This document shows positions 22,424 to 33,477 of a DNA stretch of 64,000 bases, piece after piece (the stretch's first letter is position 1; the number at the start of each line of letters is the position of its first letter). This DNA comes from Pseudevernia furfuracea (taxonomy: Eukaryota; Ascomycota; Lecanoromycetes; Lecanorales; Parmeliaceae). The notes below the pieces were generated by a model, which saw only the letters and a program-made list of their open reading frames with translations, was not told the DNA's origin and did no database searches. The stretch lies in assembly GCA_022315425.1 (NCBI GenBank), contig JAIUPT010000032.1, forward strand, positions 608,501 to 672,500, in the 5' to 3' direction. The translations under genes were made by a program, and so were the position numbers.

Positions 22424-23095
22424 TCAACTCCGGTCACTGCTCGTACACCTTTTCCCACCGGACGCCTGCCCCAAAATCTTCCTCTTCAGGACCTCCGCCG
22501 CCCCAAGTGGCAGAGCCTGGTCGCTGTACTGCGAGCACCCCGTTGAGTCGCCCTCGGGATATTGTCGCGTCTTTCTCTTCTTATTACTGAAAGTCCCCAA
22601 CAAGGAAGAAAGAAAGCCGGAATAGTCGGGGTTGGGGGATGAGTCGGGTCGCTTGTGATAATTCCCTGCGCCTCCGAGGCCGTGACGAACAAAGGCTCTT
22701 TTCGGACGTTTGCGCAGTTGCTGCGGGGGCGACGGTAAGGATAGGGGTGCGGGCTTCAGGGAGGATTCTGAAGCGGTGGAAAATGAAGATGCCGTCATTC
22801 CGCTTGGAGATAGTGGGGAGTCCGGCTCTTCGGAATGCTGTTCTTGCTGTTCTGGAGAAGGTGGAGCAACTTCGTGGCTCGGATACGACGGCTTTGGAGA
22901 AGTCGGCGGGTCTTGGGATTCTGGAGGCAGTGGTTCGGCCGGTGGTGGACGAGAGCGCTCTCGAGGCGTTATGGGGTCTTTGGAGTCGGAAGGCAAGGGG
23001 TTCTCTGGTGCAGGAGAAGAATCTGGAATTGAGGGCAGGGGTTTGGAGAGGGGAGGGGCTGGGAAGAGGGAATATTTGGGCTTTCTCGCCTCCAT
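22424..23095 (-). CDS. Proline/serine-rich hypothetical protein with a GLGGAGN motif
   Basis: Single exon of 223 aa that I do not recognise with certainty. The N-terminal 130 residues are dominated by Pro, Ser and Glu and look disordered. The C-terminal half is basic and contains RHGLGGAGNYHKR, which resembles the repeated 'GRGGAGN' element of fungal DUF3602 proteins, but only one copy is present. Low-complexity composition makes the opposite strand look open as well; I chose this strand because it ends in a plausible basic domain and begins at an ATG after stops. No signal peptide or membrane segment. It could be nuclear or nucleic-acid associated, but this is a guess. Confidence 0.5.
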   Translation of the reverse strand: MEARKPKYSLFPAPPLSKPLPSIPDSSPAPENPLPSDSKDPITPRERSRPPPAEPLPPESQDPPTSPKPSYPSHEVAPPSPEQQEQHSEEPDSPLSPSGMTASSFSTASESSLKPAPLSLPSPPQQLRKRPKRAFVRHGLGGAGNYHKRPDSSPNPDYSGFLSSLLGTFSNKKRKTRQYPEGDSTGCSQYSDQALPLGAAEVLKRKILGQASGGKRCTSSDRS

Positions 23096-23622
23096 AGTCA
23101 GGACATTTGGGGGAACGTGTGATGTAGAAGGTCAAAGCATGGACCCAAGAGCGAGAGTGGAGCGCGTGGGGGGGAAATGCAAGAGCGACAGCGGGCAATG
23201 TGAAGGGAAGATGCAGGTGGAATGATATGGCAATAATATCTGTGGTGCGGGTGGTGGGAGAGATGAGTAGGTAGTTAGTTGATTTATTTTCTTTATTTTC
23301 TACATCTTCCTCAGCCATGGCTAAAGTTTCGGAGCACCACCACCGAAATGAAAAGAGGCATGAAGTAAGTAGGTAACCACAAAAATTAATAAAAAAAAAT
23401 CAAAAACGTTGACTGACCAATGGGAAGATAGGTATGATTCATAGAAACAACGTCCGTCAACCACCGAGTTTCCAAGCGAGTCTAATAAGTGACCAAGTCT
23501 GACCATGTCGGCGGGAGAGTGAGTCTTGGCCATGCCGCCTTACATAATAGTATCTATCAAAACGTCGAGACAATCGAGACAATAACAATATAAATGTTAT
23601 CGTGATCATTATTACGTTTTTA

Positions 23623-23653
<31 letters not shown>

Positions 23654-24198
23654 TACCTATTAATCAATCGAGACGCGCTGAATTGCAACTGCAAAATAAA
23701 AGGAAATAAAAGACAATAAAGGTACCTACCTAATAATAATATAAAGTACCTTCCTTAAGTACAGAGTAGAGGATGTATGAGAGGAACGGCAAAGCTAGAG
23801 CGGCCCGAAAGCAATAGCGTCAGATCGGATAATTGCGACAAGCGCTGCGGGGTGCATAAAGCTAAATAAATGTACGGAGTAAGGTACGGTAAGGGGCAAG
23901 GTAAAGTACTCTACCGTGTCTACCAGAAATATTGTATGTACCTAGGTACCTTACCTATCATCATTTCTATCAACATGCCACTGCCCGAGCGAAAAAGTCA
24001 CTCTTTTGAACTTTTCCCACAACGCGCCAAGCTTCCTTCAACATCCAACCAGAGTACAGCCTGTACACAGGTATCAATTCCCCAAACGGAACATTCAAAG
24101 AGGCAGACCCGTTTGTAGGCCAAATTTAAAGTGGCGTAGACTTATGCTTTGTGCACTTGCTGCACTTGGTTCGGCTGAGTTCCCGCAAATCCATCTTC
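23096..24198. other. Gene-free low-complexity region
   Basis: About 1.1 kb without a supported gene, lying between the proline-rich gene's upstream side and the MTO1 3' end. It contains an A tract near 23392, an (ATTG)n repeat at 23623-23652, and several short GGTACCT/AGGTACC palindromic pieces between about 23720 and 23960. Confidence 0.5.
23623..23652. repeat. (ATTG)n tetranucleotide microsatellite
   Basis: About seven tandem ATTG units, followed a few bases later by AATCAATC, its reverse complement, so a small hairpin is possible. Intergenic. Confidence 0.88.
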
Positions 24199-26300
24199 TC
24201 ACAGACCGGCATACTCTTGCTTCCTTGCTTGCACCTCTTCAAACACTACTCTCTGTCGCTCTTTTACTTTAGCTCCTCGAACGAAAGCCAGCAGCCTCAA
24301 GGTACCTGCCGGCGTAACTCCCTCACATCTTCTCGCCATACCCACACTCTCAGGTCTCGCAATCTCGAGCGCGTGCAGCTCTTCACTGCTGAGGCCATGG
24401 ATTTTAGAGTATTCCAAGTCAGTGGGCAACTTGAGCTGCTCATCTCGCTCCAGAACACTGATTGCTGCCCTCTGCTGCTCGACGTACGGGGCATACACAC
24501 TTTCAATGCCCACCCGAGCTCGAACGTGCGGAGGGAAAGACGCAATCCGAGGCACGTGGGGTATTAGGGATTCGACGGTGACCCCATTTAGGCGTAAGAG
24601 CTCAAAAGCTGAGCGTGCTGTTGCGTTTTGATGGACTTGGAACCCTTTCGCGGTCCACGCAGATGAGCTCATACCAACGTTCTGAAGCACGGTCTGCAAT
24701 TCTTGCATTTCCGCAGCGAGAGTAGAGAAATGTTCCCAGCGTTCATCGCCAACGACTCCAGCAATCCGCCCCTTAGCAGTAAAACGTAAATCCGCATTGT
24801 CGGCCCGAGCACTCATTCGATACTCGCTCCGAGATGTGAACATGCGGTAAGGCTCACTGACGCCTTTTGTAATGAGGTCATCGATCATGATTCCAATGTA
24901 GCCGTCGCCTCTGCCCATGGTCATTTGAGCCTTCCCCTGTGATGCAAGGCCAGCATTGATACCCGCAATGATACCTTGAGAAGCCGCCTCTTCGTAGCCG
25001 GTAGTACCGTTGATTTGACCAGCCAAGTAAAGACCGGAGATCAACTTTGTCTCAAGGGTTGACCGTAGGTTACGAGGATCAACATAGTCGTACTCAACCC
25101 CGTAGCCTGGTTGCAGCATCTTGACATGTTCGAGGCCAGTTATGGTGTGGAGCATTGCCTCCTGTGCAGCCGCAGGTACCGTCATAGAGATACCATTGGG
25201 ATATATAACATCGGTTTCGAATCCTTCGGGCTCGAGCCATATCTTGTGACTGTCTCTGTTCCCAAACCGGATGACTTTTGACTCAAGGGATGGGCAATAT
25301 CGAGGACCCTTAACGGTTTCTCGTATATGGATACTCTGGTCCAGGTTGTCTTGAATGATCTTGTGAGTCGCTGGGTTAGTCTGTGTTCCGTAACAATGGA
25401 GCTGGTCTTGAACGCTGACTGCATCATTGAGGTATGAGAATGGTACAGGAGGGTCCTCGCCAGGCTGCACATCCAGTCGTGAGAAGTCTATGGTCTTTTT
25501 GTCGAGTCGAGGGGGAGTGCCTGTTTTTAGTCTGCCCAACTGGAACCCTGCATCCCGCAAAGAATTGCTGAGCCCAAACGTAGCTGCCTCGCCCATCCGT
25601 CCACTAGGGAACACTTCTAAACCGACATGAATCTCTCCTCCAAGAAAAGTTCCTGTCGTGATGACAACTTTCTGGCAGTCGAGGACTTCGCCAGATTCGA
25701 GTTTGACGCCCACGATCCTCCTGTGAGAGCCATCCGCAGCTGGCGCAGTCACAATATCCGCTACTTTACCCTCCAAGACGCCCAAGCCCGGCGTGGCCAG
25801 TATTTCCGCCTTCATCTCTCTCTTGTAAATCTCTCGATCGATTTGTGCCCTCGGTCCCCAGACAGCCGGGCCCTTCTTCCTGTTCAGCACTCTGAAGTGA
25901 ACTCCTGCCTTATCGACGATACGACCGCACAGTCCATCCAAGGCGTCAATCTCGCGTATCATCGTACCCTTTCCAATACCACCAAACGAAGGATTGCAGG
26001 AGCAGACGCCCAAATTTGACAAGGATGGAGTCACCAGGGTTGTTCGTGCGCCTGATCGAGCTGCGGCGGCGGATGCTTCCGTTCCTGCATGGCCACCTCC
26101 AATAACTACTACATCATATGTACTAGAAGAGATCAGTATTACGGCGCGAAGAGGTTGGAAGTGCAACCGGATCATACGGCTTACCTAGTACGCCCGCTGA
26201 TGGTGGCAAAGCCCCGTGCGGACGAGATGAGCATTGACCGCACACGGGGACTGTGACCCCAGCGCAGGAGCACCAGGGGTCGAAATGGAGCACTCATCAT
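24199..26300 (-). CDS. MTO1: Mitochondrial tRNA U34 modification enzyme, MnmG/GidA family (MTO1)
   Basis: FAD-dependent partner of MSS1/MnmE that installs the 5-carboxymethylaminomethyl-type group on wobble U34 of mitochondrial tRNAs. Exons on the minus strand are 26300-26185 and 26122-24199 with a 62-nt intron; joined 2040 nt, 679 aa. Exon 1 encodes an Arg/Ser-rich, acid-poor leader that looks like a mitochondrial presequence and ends next to the FAD Rossmann motif GGGHAGTEAS. Other GidA features are CNPSFGGIGKG, the PRLD segment, and the C-terminal helical MnmE-binding domain. Starting instead from the internal ATG at 26175 would read intron sequence and lose the true leader. The protein is close to the family's usual length. 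It is head-to-head with the SLOG-like gene. Confidence 0.95.
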
Positions 26301-26653
26301 ACAAGGCGCCAAATTGTTGAAGCAACAGAAGAATGAAAGTGTGAGAAAGGAACCAAATATTTAAACTTTAATGTACCGCTGGTGCCGCTAACCTCGACTG
26401 GGCCTCCACGTACACAAACCGCTTGTTCCTCAACAACCCGACCTGCTCCTACAGAATGTTATCGCTGAACTTATACACTCTCTCTGGAACACTCATCATA
26501 GGCCGTAGTTCAGAATGTCCTGCCGTAAAACGATCAACATTTGCTAAAATTAGTGCTCACCACTACGAATACAAACAAGGTCTACCTCCGTAGCCTCTGA
26601 CAAAATCTCATACATTATAAAATCTATTTCCAAAGTGCTCCATATACCACTCC
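26301..26653. promoter_or_regulatory. Divergent upstream region of MTO1 and the SLOG-like gene
   Basis: This 353-nt spacer lies between start codons on opposite strands. No coding signal is seen inside. Confidence 0.4.
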
Positions 26654-27259
26654 ATGCCGAATACGAAACCATCCTACGCGGCCATGGCATCAGGACATGC
26701 GACACCCACAGCACCTGGATTTCAAGCAACCCATCTCGGTACCGACACCGTTTCCTCATCACCAGAACTCACATCGGCCGAAGATCCCTCTTCACCTGGC
26801 CCACCACAAAAACCCCGAACGGCATTTATCTCAGGCCCTCTCGCTCCAGATTCCAATTTCTTCAAATACAAGTACACTTCTCGGCTCCTCGCGGTAATGG
26901 CTGCCGGGGAATCCTTCGTAATAGGAAGCTCTCGGGGACTCGATGCCCTCGCTCCCGCTTTCCTGAGACCTCAGCATGTCTCACCGTCTCGTGTTCAAAT
27001 ATTCTTTGACGCCAAAGAACTTCATGGCAGCACTAAGCATCGCCTCTGCAAAGACTTGGGGAAGACTGGTATTCGACAAGTCATAAAGGGGAGAAACCAT
27101 ACAGAGAGGGACGAGGCAATGACCGCAGCGAGTGATTATGACATCTTGGCGTGTTTGTCCAAAGACGAATGCATGGCGCTGTATGGAGATAAGTATCGCG
27201 AAAGGATCAGTGGAACGGAGCTCAATGAAAGAAGAAGAGCCGCATCAAAGATCAAGTAG
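26654..27259 (+). CDS. SLOG/Rossmann-like conserved fungal protein
   Basis: Single exon of 201 aa. The first 50 residues are Ser/Pro/Thr-rich and probably disordered. From about residue 54 a compact alpha/beta domain begins with RTAFISGPL, followed by GESFVIGSSRGLDALA: a strand, a Gly-rich turn and a helix of the type found in SLOG and DprA-like nucleotide-binding folds ('G.SRG.D..A'). Later strands RVQIFFDA and YDILACLS alternate with helices. The tail is Lys/Arg-rich. I infer binding of a nucleotide or nucleotide-derived ligand; no catalytic residue can be assigned. No signal peptide. The start is the first ATG in this frame after a stop. Confidence 0.65.
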   Translation: MPNTKPSYAAMASGHATPTAPGFQATHLGTDTVSSSPELTSAEDPSSPGPPQKPRTAFISGPLAPDSNFFKYKYTSRLLAVMAAGESFVIGSSRGLDALAPAFLRPQHVSPSRVQIFFDAKELHGSTKHRLCKDLGKTGIRQVIKGRNHTERDEAMTAASDYDILACLSKDECMALYGDKYRERISGTELNERRRAASKIK

Positions 27260-27335
27260 TGTGCATGAAATTTAGTCAATCTGCAATCGTTCCAATGTCT
27301 GAAAAGTTTGCATTGTATCAGATATCACTTCCACG

Positions 27336-29330
27336 CTACCTTTGACCCGCTTCCCTCCTCAGTCTCGCCACTGTCGACGAAGGTCCGGCCTCTGGCCAGC
27401 TGGAGACAGCATCCTCAACCTCTTCCAGAAACGTTGTGCTATTATGTATACTTGTGGCACCGAGAACAACCCGCACACCGGGTGAACTAGCATTGACCTG
27501 TGCCACCATCTTGGCCTCTTCGTAAGTTGCACCTCCGACGATGAAGACTATGATATCTTGTGGCTTGTCTCTCGTTGTTCCTCCGCCCTCAACGAAAGGG
27601 TATTGCTGTTCTTTCAGCCGCGCTTTGATTAAATTCTGTAGTGTTGCTTCTAAGCGGGGAGAATGTTGAGTGTAGACATTTTCAACCCCTTTAAGCCCTT
27701 TAAACCTATCGCGAGCTCCAGAGAAGATCGAGGAAGATTCAAACAGATCAGAGAAACCTCCAGCGGCGGGAGCCGCTTGAAGAGAATGATGATAGGCAAG
27801 CAATCTCGTTACTAAATCCACTCGGCGTGCGGGAACATTGCCAGCAGCAGTGAGGAGATCTAGTAGCATCGGTAAAGCGTTGGACGGATGCTTCTCGTAG
27901 CGAAGGGAGTATAGCGCTACAAGGCGAAGCTTGCTGTCCGCTGGGATTTGGGGTGACGAGATAAGCCGTTGTACGCTCTGAGAGATTGTCAGTCAAGGGT
28001 GACACTTGGTGGGGAAGACTGAATGGGCCACCTTGACATCGTTCGCATGACTATCATTGCAAGCAAGACTTTGCTCCAGCTCGCTCACATCCAGCAAGCT
28101 GTCCGCTCCGACACGTCTGCTAAGCTCCCCAACCAAAGTCACATGTTTACTGACGTTACCAGACAGTTTCCTGAATTCGGGAAAATCCTCAACGAATCTC
28201 TTCATATCCGCGATAGACTCAATTGCAGCATTACTTTTCGTCTTGGACTGGTATTGTTCGACATACTCTTTGATATTTCCGCCGAGGTCACCGAAGTTGA
28301 GGTACATGTTCTTCTTGAAGAAGGGGTCCTGGTCTTGCGACAGTACGATTTCTCTGAGTTCTGGTCGGACATCCGGCACGTCATTCAAGTCAACTTTGCC
28401 ATTGTAGATTCCGAGTAGCTCGTGCACCATAGCTTGATACGTCCACTGGGTTAAAAGAGGGGTAATAGGATCGTCTCTCCGGTCCAGTATGAGCAATATT
28501 GGGGGGGTGTCTGTCTTCCTAAAATCGAAGAGTTGCTCTTCCTGCGTCATCTGATATCTCACTTCCGTGGCTAGCTTTTTTGCCATCAGGCTGTTCTTCT
28601 CATACCGTACCAATGGCTTCTTCTTCAATGATAATAAGAGGGCTGTCACTCCCTCAGTACATCTTTGAAGTGAATCAGGGTTCCAAATGTCGGGACTATT
28701 GCCCCAGAGGCGCTGCTTTGGAAAACCAAGATCGAGGTTGAGTAGGTCAGGATTCACAACGATGTAGTCCGCAAAGTATTCTTGAATAGTCTTGACTACC
28801 TCATTGTTGTCTGCTTCGGCTAGTCTCTCCAAAGAAGATTTGCGGATGACGTTGCTAAAGTCTGCAGAACAATGTTAGATTCAACCGAGAGTTGTTTCCG
28901 AGTAACTTTATCCTCACATATTGCGTATTCGCCGTACTTTGGATCCCGAAACTCGTCAATCAGATGTTGTATTGAGTCGGGCGACGGCCGGACGAAACAA
29001 ATGCAGCGCAGATGGCGCATCTTCTCTCGAGAGGCATTATCAAGGCGACTTTGCAGACTTGTCAGCGTGAGCTCTTGACGATTGCTTGGGAGACCCACTC
29101 GACCAGATATACTTCGTGGTTGAGTAGGGCGGATTGGGTTATGGCGGTGGAGACAATAGAGACCTGTCAGGATGTCAGCCCAAACCCGTCGCATCTTTAT
29201 AGCCCTAGACTCGCACTGTCTCACTGTCGAGCAAGAGAATCTTCATCTTTGCGGACGAAGATGCCAAAGTGATGTCCCCAGCGGACACCATTTTTGAAAT
29301 ATAACCTGAGACTGTTGAAACCACGTCCAT
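27336..29330 (-). CDS. VPS45: Sec1/Munc18-family vacuolar sorting protein VPS45
   Basis: SM protein that binds the syntaxin Tlg2 and drives SNARE assembly between Golgi and endosome. Exons on the minus strand: 29330-29217, 29163-29099, 29048-28918, 28861-28032 and 27977-27336; introns are 50-56 nt. Joined 1782 nt, 593 aa. The N-terminus MDVVSTVSGYISKM is the usual VPS45 start; the short second exon reads SALLNHEVYLV; the third contains RPSPDSIQHLIDE; domain 2 includes LLILDRRDDPITPLLTQWTYQAM, the hallmark SM signature. Domain 3 ends with a block (IIVFIVGGATYEEA) shared by the family. Length fits yeast Vps45 (577 aa). It is head-to-head with ALE1 and 3'-to-3' with the SLOG-like gene, with only 76 nt between stops. 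Confidence 0.96.
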
Positions 29331-29770
29331 GGTTGCAGTGGATGGCGGAAGACACGAGTGGTGGGTTCGAATTTATTGGGCTCCTTGGCTTTAAGCTAGG
29401 TATCCGCTACATCTTGCAATTGCATCTTGAGAGCTGTAACGGAAGTCGTTGCTGAGGCAAGAGGGGAATTTGTACAATGGAGCTCTCCAGCCCCAGGGAA
29501 TGGGGATGCCTTGCAGTTGCCGGTCCTCTGCCACTGCTTGGCGCTTGAAACCCCTGCATCCCTAATCCCGCGGCGCCACCAAGGCTCGGCGCGCGTCGAC
29601 TTTTTCTCGTGGGGTTGCTTGTGACTTGTTGCCGGGGCTCATTCCCAACATTGATTCGTGTGACTGACTGGGACGGTGACTTTGGACAGGTCAAAATCTT
29701 ATAGTTATGCAACTCCTCCGATGAGGTAGACTCCTTCTCCCTCTTTATCTCTTTCTCTGCGCTGCGCAAC
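29331..29770. promoter_or_regulatory. Divergent upstream region of VPS45 and ALE1
   Basis: This 440-nt spacer lies between two outward-facing starts. Some open frames cross it but none resembles a protein family. It should carry both promoters. Confidence 0.45.
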
Positions 29771-31889
29771 ATGTTGCCCTACATCAACATTCGTGAGCTA
29801 GACCATGGTCCAAGTCCTCTAAAGATGTAGTAAGCTAATGGCAGAATAGCATTCCAATATGCTAGCTCTGCAACCGGGGCTTCAGTTGATGAATGTGAGA
29901 AGATTGCTCTATGCTGCCTTCTTACAATCACAGTGTTAAACTGTTGTAGTGAAGCTCATCGCCTCCTTCCTCCTCTCCTACCCGCTTGCTGGAGTCCTTA
30001 AGCGTATACCAGATGCAAAACCCTACCAGAAAAATCTTTTCATCATTGCGTACGCCAGAGTGTTCAGTCATCCTCACCGTTTCTGACTCTTGTCTAGGGT
30101 CTCGCTGTTCTACCTAGTTGGGCTATTCGACCTCTGGTCTGGCATCCGCACGCTATTCATAAGTTCAGCTGGGGCATACCTTATTGCTTCGTACGTGGAT
30201 GGTCCTTTCATGCCATGGATAGGGTTTGTGTTCGTCATGGGCCACATGTCGATCAACCATATTCATCGTCAATTTGCCAATGCGCCTGACAAAGTTGACA
30301 TCACTGGTGCGTTTGCGAGGATAACATCGTGGATTGAAGCCAGCTCACCGCAAAATTAGGGGCGCAAATGGTGTTGGTCATGAAGGTGAGCCTTTGGGTG
30401 CCTTACAAGTTGATCAGTATTCAAAAATCTTACCACAAATAGCTTACGGCTTTTTGCTGGAATGTACAAGACGGCCGGCTGCCGCAGAAGGATCTTGCAG
30501 ACTCTCAACGCGAAAGAGCCCTCCCCCAGCTTCCAAGTCTTCTCGACTTCGCTGGCTATGTCGTACGTTCACAACCTCTGTGCAAGGCAACATCTCTAAG
30601 TAAATCAAGCTCTTCTTTCCCTCCCTATTCGCCGGTCCTTCATTCGATTTTGTCGACTATCGACGATGGATTGAAACCACCATGTTTGAGATTCCAGCAG
30701 GGACAGATCCATCAGCAGCACCGAGAACGCGCAAGAGGCGAAAGATCCCTCGTAGTAGTACTCCAGCTACCATTAAGGCGGTGATTGGGCTCGTGTGGAT
30801 CCTCTTATTCCTCAAGTTTGCTGGCTGGTACAACAGCAGTCTTGTCCTGGGAGACCAGTACATGAAGTACGGCTTCTTGAGACGTGTCTGGATTTTGCAG
30901 ATGCTAGGCTTCTCCACTCGCATGAAGTACTATGGCGTATGGTATCTTACCGAAGGCGCATGCATCCTCTCGGGTTTGGGCTACAAAGGCCTAAACCCAA
31001 AAACGAACAAAGTAGACTGGAACCGTTTACAAAATGTAAACCCTTGGGGTATCGAGGCAGCACAGAACTCGCGCGCCTACCTCGAAAATTGGAACATGAA
31101 CACGAACCACTGGTTACGAAATTATATGTATCTGAGGGTGACACCCAAAGGCAAAAAGCCAGGCTTTCGAGCCAGTCTGGCCACATTCGTAACCAGTGCT
31201 TTCTGGCACGGCTTCTACCCAGGATACTATCTAACATTCGTTCTGGCAGCATTTCTGCAAACGATCGCTAAAAGTGAGTTTCTAAGCCGGCGCTGGGCAC
31301 ATTCTTTCCATTATTATCATCCGTTTCTCAAGTGTCAATCTTCTGGCCGCTTTGCATACCTGCTTGATCTGTCATTCCATCAGCCATGAGCTTTCACAGC
31401 CTGCTAACCCTGTAGCCAGATTTTCGGCGCCACATACGGCCATTTTTCCTCACTCCTGACGGGCAACGTCCAACATCATACAAGATATATTACGATATTC
31501 TCTCCTATCTTGCTACTCAAACGGCGTTCTGCTTTACCACGGTGCCGTTCGTCCTCCTCACCCTTCCGGACTCCCTCCTCGTCTGGATCCGCGTCTATTT
31601 GTATGCCATCCTTGGAGCGGCTGCGTCAATGGCCTTCTTTGCTTCCCCGGCCAAGCCGTGGCTTATCAGAAAGCTGAGGAAGAGGAATCAGAACTCGCTG
31701 CAACCAAAAGAAAAGGCTGAGCATCCACTAATGGGCTTGCCAAGCGATCCAGCAGGAGACATTGACGAGGCTGTTAAGGAAATTAAAGAAGAAGTTGAAG
31801 TGAGAAGAAGAAGGGGGCAAAGCATCAGTATGCCTACCGGTGGAGACATGAAAGCTGCTGTTGAGGACAAGCTTGGAAAGAAGATATAG
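29771..31889 (+). CDS. ALE1: Membrane-bound lysophospholipid acyltransferase (MBOAT, ALE1/LPT1)
   Basis: ER enzyme that transfers acyl chains from acyl-CoA to lysophospholipids (Lands cycle). Eight exons: 29771-29792, 29850-29894, 29950-30049, 30098-30306, 30360-30385, 30443-30562, 30610-31273 and 31420-31889; 1656 nt, 551 aa. Early exons are tiny (22, 45 and 26 nt) but each keeps the frame and the family sequence: MLPYINI, PFQYASS, LIASFLLSYPLAGVLKR. The MBOAT asparagine lies in WNMNTNHWLRN and the catalytic histidine in AFWHGFYPGYY at about residue 374. Multiple hydrophobic segments span the protein, and the tail is Lys-rich and cytosolic. The last intron (146 nt) uses the acceptor at 31418-31419, one AG downstream of a nearer one, because only this gives KNFRRHIRPFF. 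Confidence 0.95.
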
Positions 31890-32170
31890 AACGAAAGCCT
31901 CTAATCCAATGCCGCGCTGTCCCTATTTGATTCTTGGCGAGAAGACATGCAGGGACTACTAGCTCACACGATCTCGCTTCCTCTCTATTAAGGTCACCAC
32001 GCCAATGAAACTAGCAAGGAGACTTGTCCTATACCCGCGATGTCGCCACACAGAGATGTATGCGCCTGCGCTTGTAAACCTCAACATTGACATCATCTGT
32101 TCAGCTATTGAATCTGCGTTCTATTTGACACCCATCCCTCACTCCCTGTCGTTCTTTCACCACCTCAACC

Positions 32171-32635
32171 ATGGCCAACTCTGTATCAATTCCCTCTCTC
32201 ATCAGCAATACCTCCCTCTCCGTCACGCTTGGATGTTGGGAGCAAAATCCACCCCACGAACCCCAATACACGCCGCTCACCTATAAAGAATGCAAAGCAG
32301 CTATCCTTGACATACCTATGGGCGAAAAAGCCCTCGCACCCCTTTCGTTCAGCAGAGACCCTGGTGCAGGCTTCACAGTACCATACACTTGGCATTCCGG
32401 CAGTTGCGCTATTGAAATCGATGTCTTGCGGGAGGACGACATGGAAAGGTCAACGTTCGCAGCTATCTTCAAGAGGGCATTCGACATTGCTGTTAACTGC
32501 GTTATCCAGCCGCCGCATTTGGGAGGGAAAGGGTTGGTGGGGGAGAAGGAGTGGCTCAAGGTTTGGATGTATTCTAAGGAGTCTTCACCGGGCCTTGTAG
32601 AATCCAACCTGAACGTCTCTGTTCATACGTCTTGA
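32171..32635 (+). CDS. Unrecognised 154-aa protein
   Basis: Single exon beginning MANSVSIPSL. I do not recognise the family. Three cysteines are spread through the sequence, the central part has VPYTWHSGSCAIEIDV followed by a helix-like stretch, and a glycine-rich segment LGGKGLVG precedes a final strand LKVWMY. The pattern resembles small conserved fungal proteins with paired cysteines that are often secreted, but no signal peptide is visible at this start; a missing 5' exon could supply one. Coding is supported by frame length, codon look and the start in a pyrimidine-rich context. Confidence 0.6.
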   Translation: MANSVSIPSLISNTSLSVTLGCWEQNPPHEPQYTPLTYKECKAAILDIPMGEKALAPLSFSRDPGAGFTVPYTWHSGSCAIEIDVLREDDMERSTFAAIFKRAFDIAVNCVIQPPHLGGKGLVGEKEWLKVWMYSKESSPGLVESNLNVSVHTS

Positions 32636-33477
32636 GATACGCATCACGTCCAGATGCCTATGCAATTGGGTTGCAATGAAGGTTGTCCACGTATTATCGC
32701 CTGTATATACAAATTATGTGATGGAATTTTTCAAGGACTTGGTGGGCTTACACCTGGAATCATCAATGCCAATGTTCATGCAAAAGTAGGAACATCATGA
32801 TAGGTCCTCTTTACCCTCTATAAGTCATGCACCTCTGACAAGACAACTCGAGTCGGTCTGTCTACAAGTCAGAGCGGTGACGCGAGTAGAACACATGAAC
32901 CTTGGAATTGCAAACTGTTAACATCGGGGTCGTAAACCGTTTGAACGCCAGGTTTCTGACTTGAAATGGTTAGTCATCGGACTTGGGATTAGAAGCCACT
33001 ACATCGGAAGTTCTCAGGCATTGGTCACGTTATTTTACCAGGTCTGGACGATGGGAGAGGATTCACTGGCTGGTTTGCCGGCGCGATATAAGGTCTAGCG
33101 AAGGAGATGTGGACACTGCAACTTGCATTCGACAGAGCACTCATTTTGGCAGTGAACTCACGCAGGCACAGGAAGTTGGAAAGATAGAGCGTAAGCGAAG
33201 GGCAATATCATTCCCGTATAAAATACATTAATATTCTATTAGCTACATGGCTCCTGTCGCTGAAACGCTAAAAAGTTTTCACCCCAAGTGAAGAGTACAA
33301 ATTCGTATCCACGTGCTCGCTCATCTCTGCGTATACTCCGTGCTAGACACAATGGCACATTTGCACGTCTCGAGAAAAGCTTTATGTGCGCAAGCGTAAA
33401 AGCTAAGCCGGGGTAAGACAATTCGGTCGTCAAGTTTGAGGTCGTAAAAAGGTCATTGGCGCGTCATGTCCGTCCGC
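32636..33477. other. Convergent intergenic region, no gene seen
   Basis: About 840 nt between the orphan gene and the serine-rich gene 3' end. Short open frames exist on both strands but none looks like a protein family and no RNA gene is apparent. Confidence 0.45.

Noticed and set aside
22584..23318. 244-codon minus-strand frame and 171-codon plus-strand frame over the proline-rich gene
   Set aside because: Low-complexity GC-rich sequence keeps several frames open; these overlap the 223-aa frame and lack the GLGGAGN element.
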